Source: Chloranthus sessilifolius
Taxonomy: Eukaryota > Streptophyta > Magnoliopsida > Chloranthales > Chloranthaceae
NCBI GenBank assembly: GCA_021018995.1
Contig: CM037590.1
Location: 70,341,597 to 70,405,596, forward strand
Direction: 5' to 3'
Length of the DNA stretch: 64,000 nucleotides
Positions 1 through 9,597 of this stretch are shown in pieces. The notes beneath the pieces were generated by a model. That model was given only the letters and a program-made list of their open reading frames with translations, had not been told where the DNA came from and did no database searches. Each line of letters opens with the position of its first letter. Position 1 is the stretch's first letter. A program made the translations under genes and the position numbers.

Positions 1-292
1 AGTATTCTACCAGTTTTATGATTTAAGCGGTTGATGAGATGGTAATTAATGACTACAAACTCAAATTCAATTGATAATTCAAAAATAAAAGTGAAGATGA
101 TGATAAAGATGAAGATACTAAATCCTCTCATCTTTGGTCCGTTCTTCCCATAATATAAATCTAAGGATTAACTTATGAGATATTTCATTGGTAACAAACA
201 TCTTTTATGGAAGATCAATGGTCAACACCCTAATAGGTTCCACGTTGCATCCCTGCAATCAGGACTTAGATGATTTTCATATATAGATCTGG

Positions 293-595
293 GATCAAGG
301 GCATGGCTAGACACACATGATCTCAGGTTCAAATAAAAATCATCCCCAAGGTGGGTGAAAATTCCAACAAGAATACCACTTATAAATCTGAAATCAAGGG
401 CATGGCTCGGCACACTTTATTCAGATTAGGGATTATTTAAGATAAAATTACCATTACAGAACCAAGATCCAGGGCATGGCTCGGCACACTCGATTCCAGA
501 ACATAATCGTAATTAGATCCACACGATGAAAGCAAAAAGACCATAACAATGATTGGGTATTTGAGATCCTGATTTGAGATGGCTCGGCTCACGAT
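293..595. repeat. Four spaced copies of a GGGCATGGCTCGGCACAC-like motif
   Basis: Copies begin near 293, 391, 466 and 572. Each has the context AATC(A)AGGGCATGGCTCGGC or a variant, and spacing is about 75 to 105 bp. They lie in the LTR body and have no coding sense I can support. They look like an internal tandem expansion in the R/U5 part of this subfamily. Confidence 0.6.
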
Positions 596-1085
596 CCGGT
601 TAGTGGCGGAAATTTCATCCGTTCATGATAGCACAACAACCATAAAAATAAAATCTCATATTTTAATCCTAAATTTATATTATTAAAAGTACATCCCTCG
701 GATGGGAATCATTAGATCCCCATCCCTATAAATTTAGCCACACATATTGTAAGTAAATGACATAAATAAATAAAGACGGGAAAATAACATTAATTAAAAT
801 TACCTCAAACTTCAAAAGAAATTACGTTGATCCACAAATATGATGATCTTCAGAAACGAAATTAATGCAGGAATAAACTTTGAACAAAATTTAGGAATGA
901 GTACTGAAAAATTAAAGGGAACAAAGCTCTCAAAAGAATAATAAAATTTCCCTATTTCTATGTCTAACTATGAAAAATAATGGCTAAAAACTAAGAACTC
1001 TAAAACTAAAACTCTCTCCTAAAATTAATTCTATCTAAAAAAAAATCTCTAATTCTAATATCCTTTTTCGAAGTGTTTGAGTCGC

Positions 1086-1095
1086 TTTAAATAGA
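1086..1095 (-). promoter_or_regulatory. TATA-like box of the antisense LTR
   Basis: The minus strand reads TCTATTTAAA followed by GCGACTC, at the expected U3/R position. It lies just downstream, in minus-strand sense, of the palindrome array at 1132-1266. Confidence 0.45.
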
Positions 1096-1131
1096 CTCTC
1101 CTCGCAGAAGTCTCCCAGGCCAATATTTTCG

Positions 1132-1266
1132 GGTCGATTAATCGACCAGGGAGGGTCGATGCATCGAGCCGCCAAAAAGTCCCAAAAATCAGGTTTACAG
1201 TGTCAATTTCGTGTCAGACTCTGACTCTGCCTCGATTAATCGACCAATAGGGTCGATGCATCGACC
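1132..1266. repeat. Palindrome array GGTCGATTAATCGACC / GGTCGATGCATCGACC
   Basis: Two palindromic words alternate: 1132-1147 (GGTCGATTAATCGACC), 1154-1169 (GGTCGATGCATCGAGC), 1233-1242 with flanks (CGATTAATCG) and 1251-1266 (GGTCGATGCATCGACC). They sit in U3 immediately upstream of the TATA-like box. The related LTR at 25989 lacks them at the matching place. Confidence 0.85.
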
Positions 1267-1660
1267 CCAGAAATCCGTGAAATTCAGCACTTTTTCTTGG
1301 TTCAGACATTGCTTCGGTATTTCGGCTATAACTTTCTGTCCTAAACTCAGATTGAGGTAATTCTTATGCCGTTGGAAAGCTGACGAAAAGATCTACAACT
1401 TTCATGTTTTGACGATTTCGTAATTCGGCCGTCTTGAAGGTCCAAATTTAGCCGCAAGTCGCACTAAGTTCTTGATTACCCAAAGTTGCAGTGTTTTGAC
1501 ATTATATTCAGAATTCTTGGACTGTTTTCTATACTTGGCTTGTATTTACCTAAAACACTTCAAATCTAATCAATCTCATCAGATAGCCTTCATCGGACAG
1601 CTAAATATAGGTATTTAGGGGCGAAATATCATCATTTTTCAGTACTCATCAGACACTTCC

Positions 1661-1745
1661 ATATCGAGCGCTGACGCTTCTACAAGAGGCGACGACGCTT
1701 CTTTATGATACGTTGACGCTTTGGATATGAAGCGCGAGCGCTTGT
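1661..1745. repeat. GAAGCG-type palindromes, first cluster
   Basis: Four near copies in about 85 bp, e.g. GAGCGCTGACGCTTC at 1668-1682 and GAAGCGCGAGCGCTT at 1729-1743. They abut the LTR end at 1651. Confidence 0.7.
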
Positions 1746-1894
1746 ACATGTTAACTATTGATTAAATACGAATTGATATTTTTATCATATTGCAAGCCCA
1801 CAGTGTGGCGGAAAGTTCGTTGGGCCGCGTTGGGAATTATTAGACATATGTCCCCCAACGCCAAAGGTTTGCCTCGGCCTAAACCTGAGTCGAC

Positions 1895-2634
1895 TTGCAT
1901 CGCCTGGCCGAAAGAAAGCGACTACCCCGATCCCCAACCCCACCTAAAACCCTAACCACAACCACAGCCCCAGCCCCGGCCCCAACCACAGCCCCAACCA
2001 CACCCACAGCCCTAGCCCCAGCCCCAACCACAACCCCAGCCCCAACCCCACCCACAACCCTAACCACAACCCCAACCCAGCTCCAACCCCACCCACAGCC
2101 CCAATCCCATCCTCTACCCCAACTCCAACCCCAACCCCAACCCCAACCCCAACCCCAACCCCAACCCCAACAACAGCCCCAACCCCAACCCCACCCACAG
2201 TCCTAACCTTAGCCACAATCCAACTTTGAGCCTCACCCAACCCCATCCTCCTACTCCCTCCAAATCGGAAGTCCTTACCCAATCGAAAGTCATGCCTCCA
2301 TCACCACCACCTAAGCCTAAAACCCAACCTCCTACAAAGGAAATCCCATCCCCAAGCACAACCTCTACCTCTACCACCACCACTACCGCCTACTGCGTCT
2401 CATGACGAAGGTCCTGAGATGCTCCTCATGCAACCATACACCGAGGAGAGGTCTTCGGTGCAAGAAGAAGAAGAAGAGGATGACAAAGTCCCATTCCGCT
2501 TCAAGAGAAGTGAGAGGAACCGAGCTAAAAGCCCCACGATTCCTCCCTTACAAATTCTCTTTAAAAGAAAGGGAGAGTTGGTCTACCAACCCGGCAAAAA
2601 GAAGGCCAAAGTGGTGGGGGACCCCGATCGGTGA
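1895..2634 (+). pseudogene. Pro/Gln-rich protein with acidic and basic tail (broken)
   Basis: The first part is low complexity (PAPAPT, then PQPQPQ repeats from 1895 to 2206). After frame changes a more protein-like piece runs to 2634 in another frame. That piece has a Pro-rich stretch, an acidic run of EEEEEDD near 2470, then a basic stretch with KRSERNR and a tail with KKKAKVV. It ends at a TGA at 2632-2634. No known family is recognised. Its position upstream of the Ulp1-like segment suggests an N-terminal region of the same gene, as plant-element Ulp1 proteins often have long low-complexity N-terminal parts. That link is an inference. Opposite-strand reading frames here are shadows of the repeat. 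Confidence 0.35.
2110..2200. repeat. (CCCCAA)n hexanucleotide microsatellite
   Basis: A nearly perfect run of CCCCAA units from about 2120 to 2170, with degenerate flanks back to 1935 (CCAGCCCCAACCACA-like). It encodes the PQ repeat in one frame. The unit resembles a ciliate telomere unit, but plants do not use it, so I read it as a simple repeat. Confidence 0.85.
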
Positions 2635-2727
2635 TGCATCATCTTAGGCCTATATGAATACTATTTGAGAAAAGTCCAACTGAGAGAATAAGTAAATTCC
2701 CTCCATACAATTTTTAACGTGCCTTTC

Positions 2728-2826
2728 GAAGCATCAACGCGTCGTTGTCGAAGCGTCATCGCCTTTAGGTTAGAGCATCATCGCTATGACTACGAAGTGG
2801 TAACGCGTCTACTTCGAAGCACTGGC
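2728..2826. repeat. GAAGCG-type palindromes, second cluster
   Basis: Degenerate copies such as TTCGAAGCATCAACGCG, TCGAAGCGTCATCGCC and TTCGAAGCACTGGCG at 20 to 25 bp spacing. The cluster lies between the acidic ORF and the Ulp1-like segment, so it may be in an intron. Confidence 0.55.
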
Positions 2827-3049
2827 GATTGATCAACTTCTGTCTTAATTTGAACGTATGACTGTCATCTCGACCATTGGGTCCTGACATATTACCATCG
2901 AGTTAATGTGTTGCTTGCGATCCAAATATGAAATAGAAGACCCAGTAAGTATTAATCCCCTATTCAACCTCGTCACTTCCCTGATTCTATATTGATATTT
3001 ACACTTTCGTATACAGATAATGATCGCGTATTTTAGGGTCATGGATGAG

Positions 3050-3414
3050 CGGGAGGACATTGAGAAGAAGAAGACTTTCCGGATGATCGCCGTTAGACTC
3101 ACATGCATGAGCATGAATTTTAGAGGTTTTGAAGGGTACATTGAATAGAGTGAAAAATACGCGCCCCCCAACATGGAGGGACGAAGCAGATACTACGCCG
3201 ACTTTTTTTTGGCGCATCATGGCACGCCGCTGTTACAGCGTTTCGTCATAAATAAAAATCATGCCTTTAATGCGATGAACTGTGAACAAATTTTTATTCT
3301 GATTCACATAAAAAAGTCACGATACTGGGCGCTTGTTGTGGCAATCTCCTCAACTCATAAAATCGATGTCCTTGAGCACCTCCTAGTTCGTCCTCTGAAA
3401 ACCAAATTTGGATA
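3050..3414 (+). pseudogene. Ulp1-type cysteine protease, N-terminal half of the catalytic domain
   Basis: Clearest in the frame ending at 3415. After an opening with YYADFFL come CEQIFILIHIKK, then SRYWALVV and KIDVLEHL. This matches the core of C48/Ulp1 proteases: the IFIPIH strand, the catalytic-His strand (usually H-W-x-L-V-V) and the strand with catalytic Asp (usually V-L-D-S-L). Family members cleave SUMO-like tags and are often carried by plant transposons. Here the His position reads Tyr and the Asp position reads Glu, so activity is unlikely. A donor-like GTAAGC follows at about 3431. The C-terminal half with the Cys motif lies at 5348-5608, beyond palindromes and an inserted LTR. Confidence 0.6.
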
Positions 3415-3499
3415 GGCGATAAAGACACTGGTAAGCTACGCTTGAATGCTCTCAAAAGGAATGTTGTAATCGTTAATGGCTATTTGCGGAAGTATTGCC

Positions 3500-3563
3500 A
3501 CGTTTAATATGGGGCCTCAGCGCTTTGAAATTGAGCATCACCTCTTCGACAATGGGGCGTCAG
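3500..3563. repeat. Start of minisatellite ATGGGGCGTCAGCGCTTTGA, left of the inserted LTR
   Basis: About two to three 22-25 bp units of ATGGGGC(G/C)TCAGCGCTTTGAAA. The same array resumes at 5020 on the other side of the LTR, so the LTR split a tandem array that lay in the Ulp1 gene's presumed intron. Confidence 0.75.
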
Positions 3564-5019
3564 TGATTATTCACATAATTTATCAATTTATCACCCTTAA
3601 CTTAGTGCTGCTAAACTTCAGTTTGCTACTAACAAGTTAATGATGTGCAGATATTAAGGAAAATTAGTAAAATAGAGTCAAAGTATTAATCATCGTCAAA
3701 ATGAACTCATAAAGCAGTAAGAAAGACGATTAAACGTGAAAGACGATTTGACATATGCTTAAAGCCAAGAAATCATGTTTTACGATTGAACGAAGCCAAA
3801 GAAACTATAAAATCACAATTTTTGATTCTTCAGAAGACGCTCAAAAAAGTGAAATACGATACAAAGAGAAAACGATCGTTCGTGATAAAGAATCGTCCAT
3901 AGAGTGAGCTGTGCTGTAAAGAAGAGAGAAAATTGTGATTTATGATTTCCCATAAATGGAAGCTTTTCATTGTTGTTGGTCACGTAAAGATCTACATCGC
4001 CATACACATAATTAAAAAATCTCTTGAATTAGAAGTTTGGTGAGTCACAGATCTGAGAAGATTGATGAAGAAAGACTCCTAAAGATCTCTGTTGCTGAAA
4101 TTAAGGAAAAAGTCAAAAGTGCATCAATTATTCGAAGCAATGAAAGATAGGATTAGAAGTAGAGTAATATTAGGATACTTTTGTTTTAGTAGTTTCTTTT
4201 ATTATAATTAGATCACTGTACACCGACCCCTTATGATCTATAAATAAGAGGGCTTGGCATAAGAATAATCTTATCGAAAGGAATTCTCAAAATCAATTGA
4301 CAACTGAGGTTGGGTTTTCTTCCGATCACCTTAGTATAGTTTAGTTTAGATATCCAAAGATCATCGATCACAATTGATGATTGGGATTGAGAGTTGAAAG
4401 ATTAGTGTAGATATCCGTAGTTTCTCAGAAGCAATTGATGATTGCAGCTGAGGGGTAGATATAATTTTACTTTGTTTTCTAGTTTAAATTTATTTTTATT
4501 GCAATTTATTGCTTTGTAAACATCTCCAAGTTTTGATTTGAATTGACAACTTAGGTTGAGATTTGTAGATTAGTGTAACTGTTTTTATTTTCCATCTTTA
4601 ATTTTCTAGAGTTTGATTGACGACCAAATTTCTGGTTAATTGTTGATTAGATTAATTCTGTATTGATAGGATTCTAATTTTGATTAACGCCCAATACTAA
4701 GAATCTTGATACATGGTGTAACGATACTTTTAATTTCATAAATATTTTAAAACAGAAGGAGACCGATTGACGACCATGATCCAGAAGTTTGAAGATTTAG
4801 ATTTATTTTCTTGCAAATTAGTTTAAGAAACTATTCTGTTATTCATATTTCTCAAGTAGTTTAGGCTCTTTAATTAAATATAAGTTTTCTTTAAATTAAT
4901 ATAATAGAAAGATAAAATACTTCCTCATGGGAACGATCCTATACTAGCACTGTAATTTTTATTGTGCGCTTGCAATAGGTTAAGACTTAATTAGAACACA
5001 TAAATAGCAAAAACAATCA
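3564..5019 (+). mobile_element. Solo LTR of an Athila-like family (LTR-A)
   Basis: Starts TGATTATTCACATAATTT and ends near GCAAAAACAATCA. The same LTR recurs at 54851-56314 (plus) and as the two LTRs of the minus-strand element at 41471-54100, which share TTATCACCCTTAACTTAGTG near the start and GCAATAGGTTAAGACTTAA near the end. No coding sequence or primer site follows, so it is a solo LTR. GTCAG precedes it and ATCAG overlaps its end, a possible imperfect 5-bp duplication. It contains a TATA box, palindromes with AAATC/GATTT arms at 3760-3955, and pyrimidine-rich U5. Confidence 0.85.
4238..4248 (+). promoter_or_regulatory. TATA box of the solo LTR-A
   Basis: CTATAAATAAG, followed by the GGCTTGGCAT start region. 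The same box is at 55565-55575 in the other plus-strand copy. Confidence 0.6.
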
Positions 5020-5275
5020 GCGCTTTCAAAATGGGGTATCAGCGCTTTCAAAATGGGGCGTCTATGCTTTGATAATGAAGTGTCAACACTTTGCTAATGG
5101 GGCATCAACGCTTTCAAAATGGGGTGTTAGTGCGTCAGCGCTTTGGCAATGGGGCGTTACCTCTTTGACAATGAAGTGTCAACGCTTTGAAAATAGGGCG
5201 TTAGCGCTTTAACATTGGTGCGTCAGTGCTTTGAAATTGGGGCGTCAGCACTTTGACATTGGTGCGTCAGCGCTC
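5020..5275. repeat. Minisatellite of GGGGCGTCAGCGCTTTGAAAA units
   Basis: About ten degenerate 21-25 bp units, e.g. GCGCTTTCAAAATGGGG(C/T)GTC and GCGTCAGCGCTTTG. They continue the array at 3500-3563. The unit half-matches the GAAGCG palindrome arms (CAGCGCTTT), so it belongs to the same word family. Confidence 0.8.
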
Positions 5276-5347
5276 CCTTAAATTTTCTAAATGTATGTGT
5301 AACTGATACTTTACTCTTTTTATTGACAAACGCATTACCTCCCAGCC

Positions 5348-5608
5348 TTGTTTCATATGCATGGCGCCCCGACTTCCATTTTTTATAATTGGCCTTGGGA
5401 CAGTGACGGTGTCATTGTGCCACTCTAAACAAACGATTATGACTGCGAGATTTTCGTGATGAAATACGTAGATTAGTTAAGCAGGGAACTCCAGCTAGAT
5501 TTCAAGCAGGAAGATATCGAAGCTTTCAGAGCAGAGATTGGGTATGCCATCGGTACGCATTAGGAAGAGAATTGGGATGCCAGTGACGATATAGAATCGC
5601 TTATATAA
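5348..5608 (+). pseudogene. Ulp1-type protease, C-terminal half with the Cys motif
   Basis: One frame reads, with four stops, a segment with NDYDCEIFVMKYVD near residues 35-48, then LDFKQEDIEAFRAEIG and a tail with NWDASDDIESLI ending at TAA. The D-x-D-C-x-x-F-V-M-K-Y pattern is the catalytic-cysteine block of Ulp1/C48 proteases, and the following helix with a D-I-x-x-F-R-x-E-I pattern is typical of plant-element members. The Gly after Cys is Glu here. A CCTCCCAG acceptor-like site lies just before 5346. Stops: one before NDYDC, one after KYVD, one before EENWD and the end. With 3050-3414 it forms one gene, broken by the LTR at 3564-5019. Confidence 0.7.
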
Positions 5609-6140
5609 ATTTTTCGTTATACATAACATGGTACATAGCATTGTACTGGATTCATACAATGTACATAAGGCTACTTAAATAGGATAGATATACAATGTAC
5701 ATTAATTATATTGCATAATAATTTTTTAATACACAGGATTTATTCACAGGATTTGTTGTTAAAGGCCCATTTCGAAGCGCCGACGCTTTCTGTAGATGTG
5801 TTGGTGCCTACATGAGGATGCGCCAGCGCCCCTCATATGTAATTAGTTCTTTGAGATTTGTAATATATTCGCTTATATTATTATTTGGTGGGAAATTTTT
5901 TATTTTATTTTATTTTTATTTTATCTTCCTATTCAGCGAGGATAAAAGTAATCGAACGGAAGCGCTAGCACCACTAATGATAAAAGCTGAGTTTGTATTC
6001 TTATAAACGAGAAAATATGTGCTATGTTTTCCCTCTTTATGAAATTAATCGAAAGAGTTTGTATTTATATAAACTGAGACTAATTACAAAAATACACTGT
6101 ACAAGGAGGAGAAAACCTAGGATAAAACTAGACAGACAAA
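5609..6140. other. Noncoding tail, AT-rich
   Basis: Contains repeated ACAATGTACAT near 5640-5710, two GAAGCGCCGACGC-like words at 5773-5830, and the 3' flank of the first coiled-coil unit. I see no gene. Confidence 0.4.
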
Positions 6141-6151
6141 TTTGAAAAATT

Positions 6152-6486
6152 ATGCGTCGTCTTAAAATTTTATCCCGCCAAAAAGAGTACCTCCTCCTGA
6201 CTCCGAGATGTCATCAACTTGCTGTTGATGATGGGGAAGCGGGTGGAGAGTTAGGATGGGGTGTAGGGCGAGGGGGGGTTGTGGTAGATGACTTAGCGTC
6301 GTTCAGAATGCGTCGTTGTTGGCGCAATTGCCTCTCCTTCTTGGTTAAAATAGCTTAAAGCTCGACCTTCTGCCTTTGAAGCAGCCTCTCCTTCTTGGCC
6401 ATAAGAACAAACATCTCGTACTTCTCCCTTTTAATAAAATGGTCAAGAGTTTTACTTATCTCATACCAGTTGGATTGTTCTGCCAT
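6152..6486 (-). pseudogene. Small coiled-coil ORF, copy 1 (one stop)
   Basis: From the ATG at 6486 it reads MAEQSNWYEISKTLDHFIK, then a charged stretch with KKERLLQRQKVEL, a TAA, then AILTKKERQLRQQRR and a Pro/Ser-rich tail. Its opening (MAEQ.N..EIS) and Lys/Glu/Leu-rich heptad pattern match copies at 8506 and 11046. No family is recognised. The 5' side holds AAACCCTAA-type telo-box motifs, common in plant 5' regions. The stop interrupts it once, at what could be a Gln codon (CAA or CAG). Its length would be about 110 residues. Confidence 0.45.
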
Positions 6487-6535
6487 GGTTCAGGGTTTAC
6501 GGTTAGGGGTTAAGGGTTTAGGGTTTAGAGAAAGA
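6487..6535 (-). promoter_or_regulatory. Telo-box-like run upstream of the coiled-coil ORF
   Basis: On the minus strand: CTAAACCCTAAACCCTTAACCC and related units, i.e. three or four degenerate copies of the plant telomere unit right before an ATG. Telo boxes of this kind occur in plant 5' UTRs and promoters. A short interstitial telomere relic is the alternative. Confidence 0.45.
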
Positions 6536-6719
6536 GGTTTTAGAGACGGCTAGCAAAAGAAAGGATATCATGGGTTTTATTTATTGGGATACGAACAACC
6601 GCTGTAATAAATAATGTTGAAAAAACTGCATGAAAAGACAACATAGTCCATAATTTCAAAGTCCTCGAAATTCGTAATAAACAAAATATTGCTTATGTCA
6701 AGAAGTGTCACTACCCGCA

Positions 6720-6800
6720 AATGAAGCGATGACGCCTCAAAGTAGAAGCGATGACGCTTTGACAATCATCTTACTTTTACGCTGACGCTTCTATGAACAA
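6720..6800. repeat. GAAGCGATGACGC words of unit 1
   Basis: GAAGCGATGACGCCTC at 6723, GAAGCGATGACGCTTTG at 6745 and ACGCTGACGCTTC at 6778, at about 22-33 bp spacing. They are followed by the block AAGCGCCATGGGTAACATCAAAC shared with units 2 and 3. Confidence 0.75.
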
Positions 6801-7022
6801 GCGCCATGGGTAACATCAAACAGTGACACTTTTGATTGTAATTCGAAAGAAGTTCTTGGAATACACTACTTGCCACCGACCCTCGAAATTTATTTCAAAG
6901 TGGTGTTTCAAACCCTAGCCCTCTTCTGTATAAAGCCACGTCTCATCACAAACCTTTCCCATTCCAAAACCATCGTCTTTCTCCGTCTCCTAACCCTAAC
7001 CCCAAGGCGGAAGAAGCAGACC

Positions 7023-7375
7023 ATGGCGAGCTAAGTAGAAGGCTTGATTGAATCATTGAAAAGCAAAGGGTAGAACTTCTGGCTATAATAAAGAGATTAT
7101 AAAAGTTGAAGCGTCAACGACCCATTTCAGCTGCTGAATTGTCTACCGAGACCCCCCATTGTCATAATCCTCGTCCCAAACTGACCCTTTTTTTCCAACT
7201 TCTCACCTTCAATCACTTCTTAACAATCTCACCATCAAATGTTGCATCCTCAGTGTGAGTTCCTCTACAAAGACGGTGGGTTAGAAATTTACGGCAAGAA
7301 GGAGCCATCTCTCTTGACAGAGCCAAAATTTTAAAGAACCCGAGACTGATCTCCATTGTAAAAATTTACCGTGTC
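7023..7375 (+). pseudogene. Decayed plus-strand ORF with short helical start
   Basis: A Kozak-like ACCATGGCG follows a TATA-like TGTATAAAGCC at 6928 and a pyrimidine-rich leader with CCTAACCCTAACC. The reading starts MAS, stop, VEGLIESLKSK, and after a +1 shift continues with VELLAIIKRL, KLKRQRP and SAAELS. The VELLAI.K pattern resembles VELQAILTKK of the coiled-coil ORFs, so it may be a divergent relative facing the other way. A plausible 3' UTR with ATTAATAAAAAT follows near 7460. Function unknown. Confidence 0.3.
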
Positions 7376-7531
7376 AGTCATTGTCTAGATTTTTCCTAAG
7401 TTTTATCTTTTATGTAATTAGTTTCTTGGTTAATCTCTGTAAATATTTCTTTCCATATTAATAAAAATTTTCTTTTTACAATAAATACGGATTGTAAATA
7501 TTTTGGACCCATTAACGTACACTTATTTGAA

Positions 7532-7760
7532 GCGCTGACGCTTCCCTTGAAAAGCGATGACACTTTGAGTAAGAATCAACAACGCATTGAATTATAATCG
7601 ACGACGCCAACCATTTCGAAGCGACGACGCATTGAGTTCGAAGTGAGAACACTTCGAGTTCGAAGCGATGACGCGTCAAATTGAAGCGAGTTGAATATTA
7701 AGGCTAGCTATGGCACTGCCGCTTCAAACAATAAGAAAACATGCGCCGCATAATGAAGCG
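7532..7760. repeat. GAAGCG-type palindromes, dense cluster
   Basis: Includes GAAGCGCTGACGCTTC (7539-7554), GAAGCGACGACGCATTG and GAAGCGATGACGCGTC (about 7664). Units run at 20-30 bp with changing spacers. Between them is nothing I can call coding. Confidence 0.8.
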
Positions 7761-8264
7761 ACAACTCCTTGAATATTAAGGACATAATTTGTTAGGGTCG
7801 ACAAGGCCTCACTTTTAATTAGAAAAAACTTATTATTACTATAATGCCATGATTATTTGATGTCAAAATATTAGTCACATAATACAAACATCGCATCCCC
7901 AGGAAGTGACAACGCCGACGAAGCGACAATGCTCTCAAAATTAGGGCTAGCACTTCGACCTAGCGGCTGATTAACCGGGCTAGTTGAGGCGCTTCTGCTT
8001 TTAGCAATAAGTGATGTACGTCTTCGACCAGAACAAGTATAACAGAGATCGTATTAATGTAAATAAGAAAAGTTGTTCAACGTTCTCCCTCTTCACAAAA
8101 TCAAACGAAAGAAAGATACTGTATTTATATATTACAAAAACAACACATTGTTCAAGACCCAGGAATTTTTTTTTGGTAAAAATCTAAAGAGAGACATCAC
8201 CACAGCCGCTTGAAAACTGTTAATTTGGGTGGAGAGTTAGGAGGGGGTGTGGAGCCATCATATT

Positions 8265-8506
8265 GAGGTAGATGACTCCTCCTTCTGACTGCATCGTAGT
8301 TCACGCAGGCACCCCTCAAACTTGGCAAAAACAAATTCAATCGCAGCCACGTCCACTTCAATCTCATCCTTCACCCTTTGAAACCGCACCTTCGTTTGTG
8401 CCAAAAGCACAAGCTATTGCTTCAGAACCTCCGCCTTCTCAATTTCAATGATATGATCGAGGAATCTGAAGGCTTGGCTAATCTCGGAGTTGGGTTGTTC
8501 CGCCAT
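8265..8506 (-). pseudogene. Small coiled-coil ORF, copy 2 (one stop)
   Basis: From the ATG at 8506: MAEQPNSEISQAFRFLDHI, then a charged helix-like stretch with EIEKAEVLKQ, a TAG, LVLLAQTKVRFQRVKDEI, and a tail with KFEGCLREL. It is about 80 percent identical by eye to copy 3 at 10834-11046, with the stop where copy 3 has a codon for Gln (KQ-stop against EQQ). It lies in the same order relative to palindromes and promoter-like DNA as the other two copies, which supports duplication of a whole unit. No known family. Confidence 0.5.
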
Positions 8507-8766
8507 GGTGAAGGGGGTTTGGTTTGGGGATGAAAGGCAAAAGAAAGGATATGGTCAAAAGATTAAATTGACGAAAGGTTAAAAGGCTTTTTTATTTTTA
8601 TTTTTATTTTTTGAGAAAAGACATTTTTATTAGGATACGAACAGCCGCTGCAATAATTAATGTTAGAAAATGATCGCGCAAAAAGACGAGACTATCCACA
8701 ATTTCAAACTCCTCAAAATTCGTAATAAATAAAATGCCGATTACCATTAGTCATCGCTCTTAATAG

Positions 8767-8958
8767 AAGCGCGAATGCTTCAAATTGGAAGCGATGATGC
8801 TTCACTGTAGAAGCGATGACACTACAATATAGAAGCGATGATGCTTTAATTTAGAAGTGATGTAGTTAAAATTAAGAGGCGATGAAGCTTCAATTTAGAA
8901 TCGATGACACTTCGAGAGACGTCTTACTGAAGTGCTGACGCTTCTAATAATAAGCGCA
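8767..8958. repeat. Tandem TTAGAAGCGATGACGCTTCAA array of unit 2
   Basis: Seven to eight units with a period of 22-25 bp: GAAGCGCGAATGCTTC, GAAGCGATGATGCTTC, GAAGCGATGACACTAC, GAAGCGATGATGCTTT and so on. The arms GAAGCG and (C/T)GCTTC are kept more often than the four spacer bases. Confidence 0.85.
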
Positions 8959-9229
8959 ATGGATAACATCAAACTGCAACATGTTCTTATCGTAATGCGA
9001 GAGAACTTGGTGGAATATGGAGGGCTGATGTAATAAATATGAAGCTCTAGAGACTACGAAATCACTTTGGTGGCAATGCACCATGATGACTACAACTGTC
9101 TATTTAATAAAGTTGCATGACAAATTGCTATTTAAAGAGCATCATAGCACTTAGTTTTTTCATCTTCTGTTAGTCATTGGATTATATGTTTCATCTTCCT
9201 CAACCTAGACCAAAATACGTCATAATGGT

Positions 9230-9579
9230 TTGAGAAGGAGCCACCGGCTAGCGCGCCAGCATTTTATCAGTTCCTACGATGGTTCGATTATTAATATCTC
9301 TGACGACAGCGAGCTGGTTGTCGTCCCCGACGATGAGCATATTGTTTCCCTCCCCTTGAAGAAGTTATCGCCATTTCTGACGATGATGACCTTCCCTTTA
9401 TGCTGCCGGTGGATGGAGACCCAGAGACCCTTCTTCTCCTAGCTCTGGAGCCGGTGCTTCTTCTCTCGGCTATGCAGCCGGTTCTTCTTCTTCCGCCTCC
9501 ACTTCTTCCTCTTCCACCCCAGCCACAACCACCACTACCATCTCCAACTCAACTTCCTCATCCACCACCGCCAACATAA
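9230..9579 (+). pseudogene. Acidic then Pro/Leu-rich ORF with one frameshift
   Basis: Starts MRRSHRLARQHFISSYDG, then acidic IISISDDSE-like and VVVPDDEH segments. Near 9362 a -1/+2 frame change leads to EEVIAISDDDDLPFM and then a Leu/Pro-rich run (LLLPPP, PQPQPP) to TAA at 9579. The two ISDD segments on both sides of the shift support that it is one ORF. Upstream there is a short promoter-like stretch. The RRSxRLA opening recalls basic starts of plant transposon-encoded proteins, but I cannot assign a family. Confidence 0.4.
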
Positions 9580-9597
9580 CAAACTCCCCACAATCTC

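Larger units (their letters stand above)
1..1651 (-). mobile_element. Athila-type LTR, antisense, cut by the window edge
   Basis: Read on the minus strand from 1651 this resembles the start of the LTR at 25989: TGATGAGTACTG, then a pyrimidine-rich stretch, the CCTATATTTAGC block, the CATCAGATAGCC block and the section about response to cell-wall-like 'ctttccaacg'. Similarity is clear over roughly the first 450 bp and then fades, so it is a related but different subfamily. Unlike that copy it carries a palindrome array just upstream of a TATA-like box. The inner end, primer site and coding part lie outside the window or are lost, so I cannot tell a solo LTR from one arm of an element. The outer end is followed by GACAC. 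Confidence 0.7.

Noticed and set aside
2110..2200. Telomere array
   Set aside because: The CCCCAA unit is not the plant telomere unit, and the run is short and internal.
1879..2383. Val/Gly/Leu-rich ORFs on the minus strand
   Set aside because: They are complements of the CCCCAA repeat with no independent protein character.
8767..8958. CRISPR-like array of short repeats
   Set aside because: Plant nuclear DNA; repeats are degenerate, spacers are short and similar to each other, and no cas genes are present.
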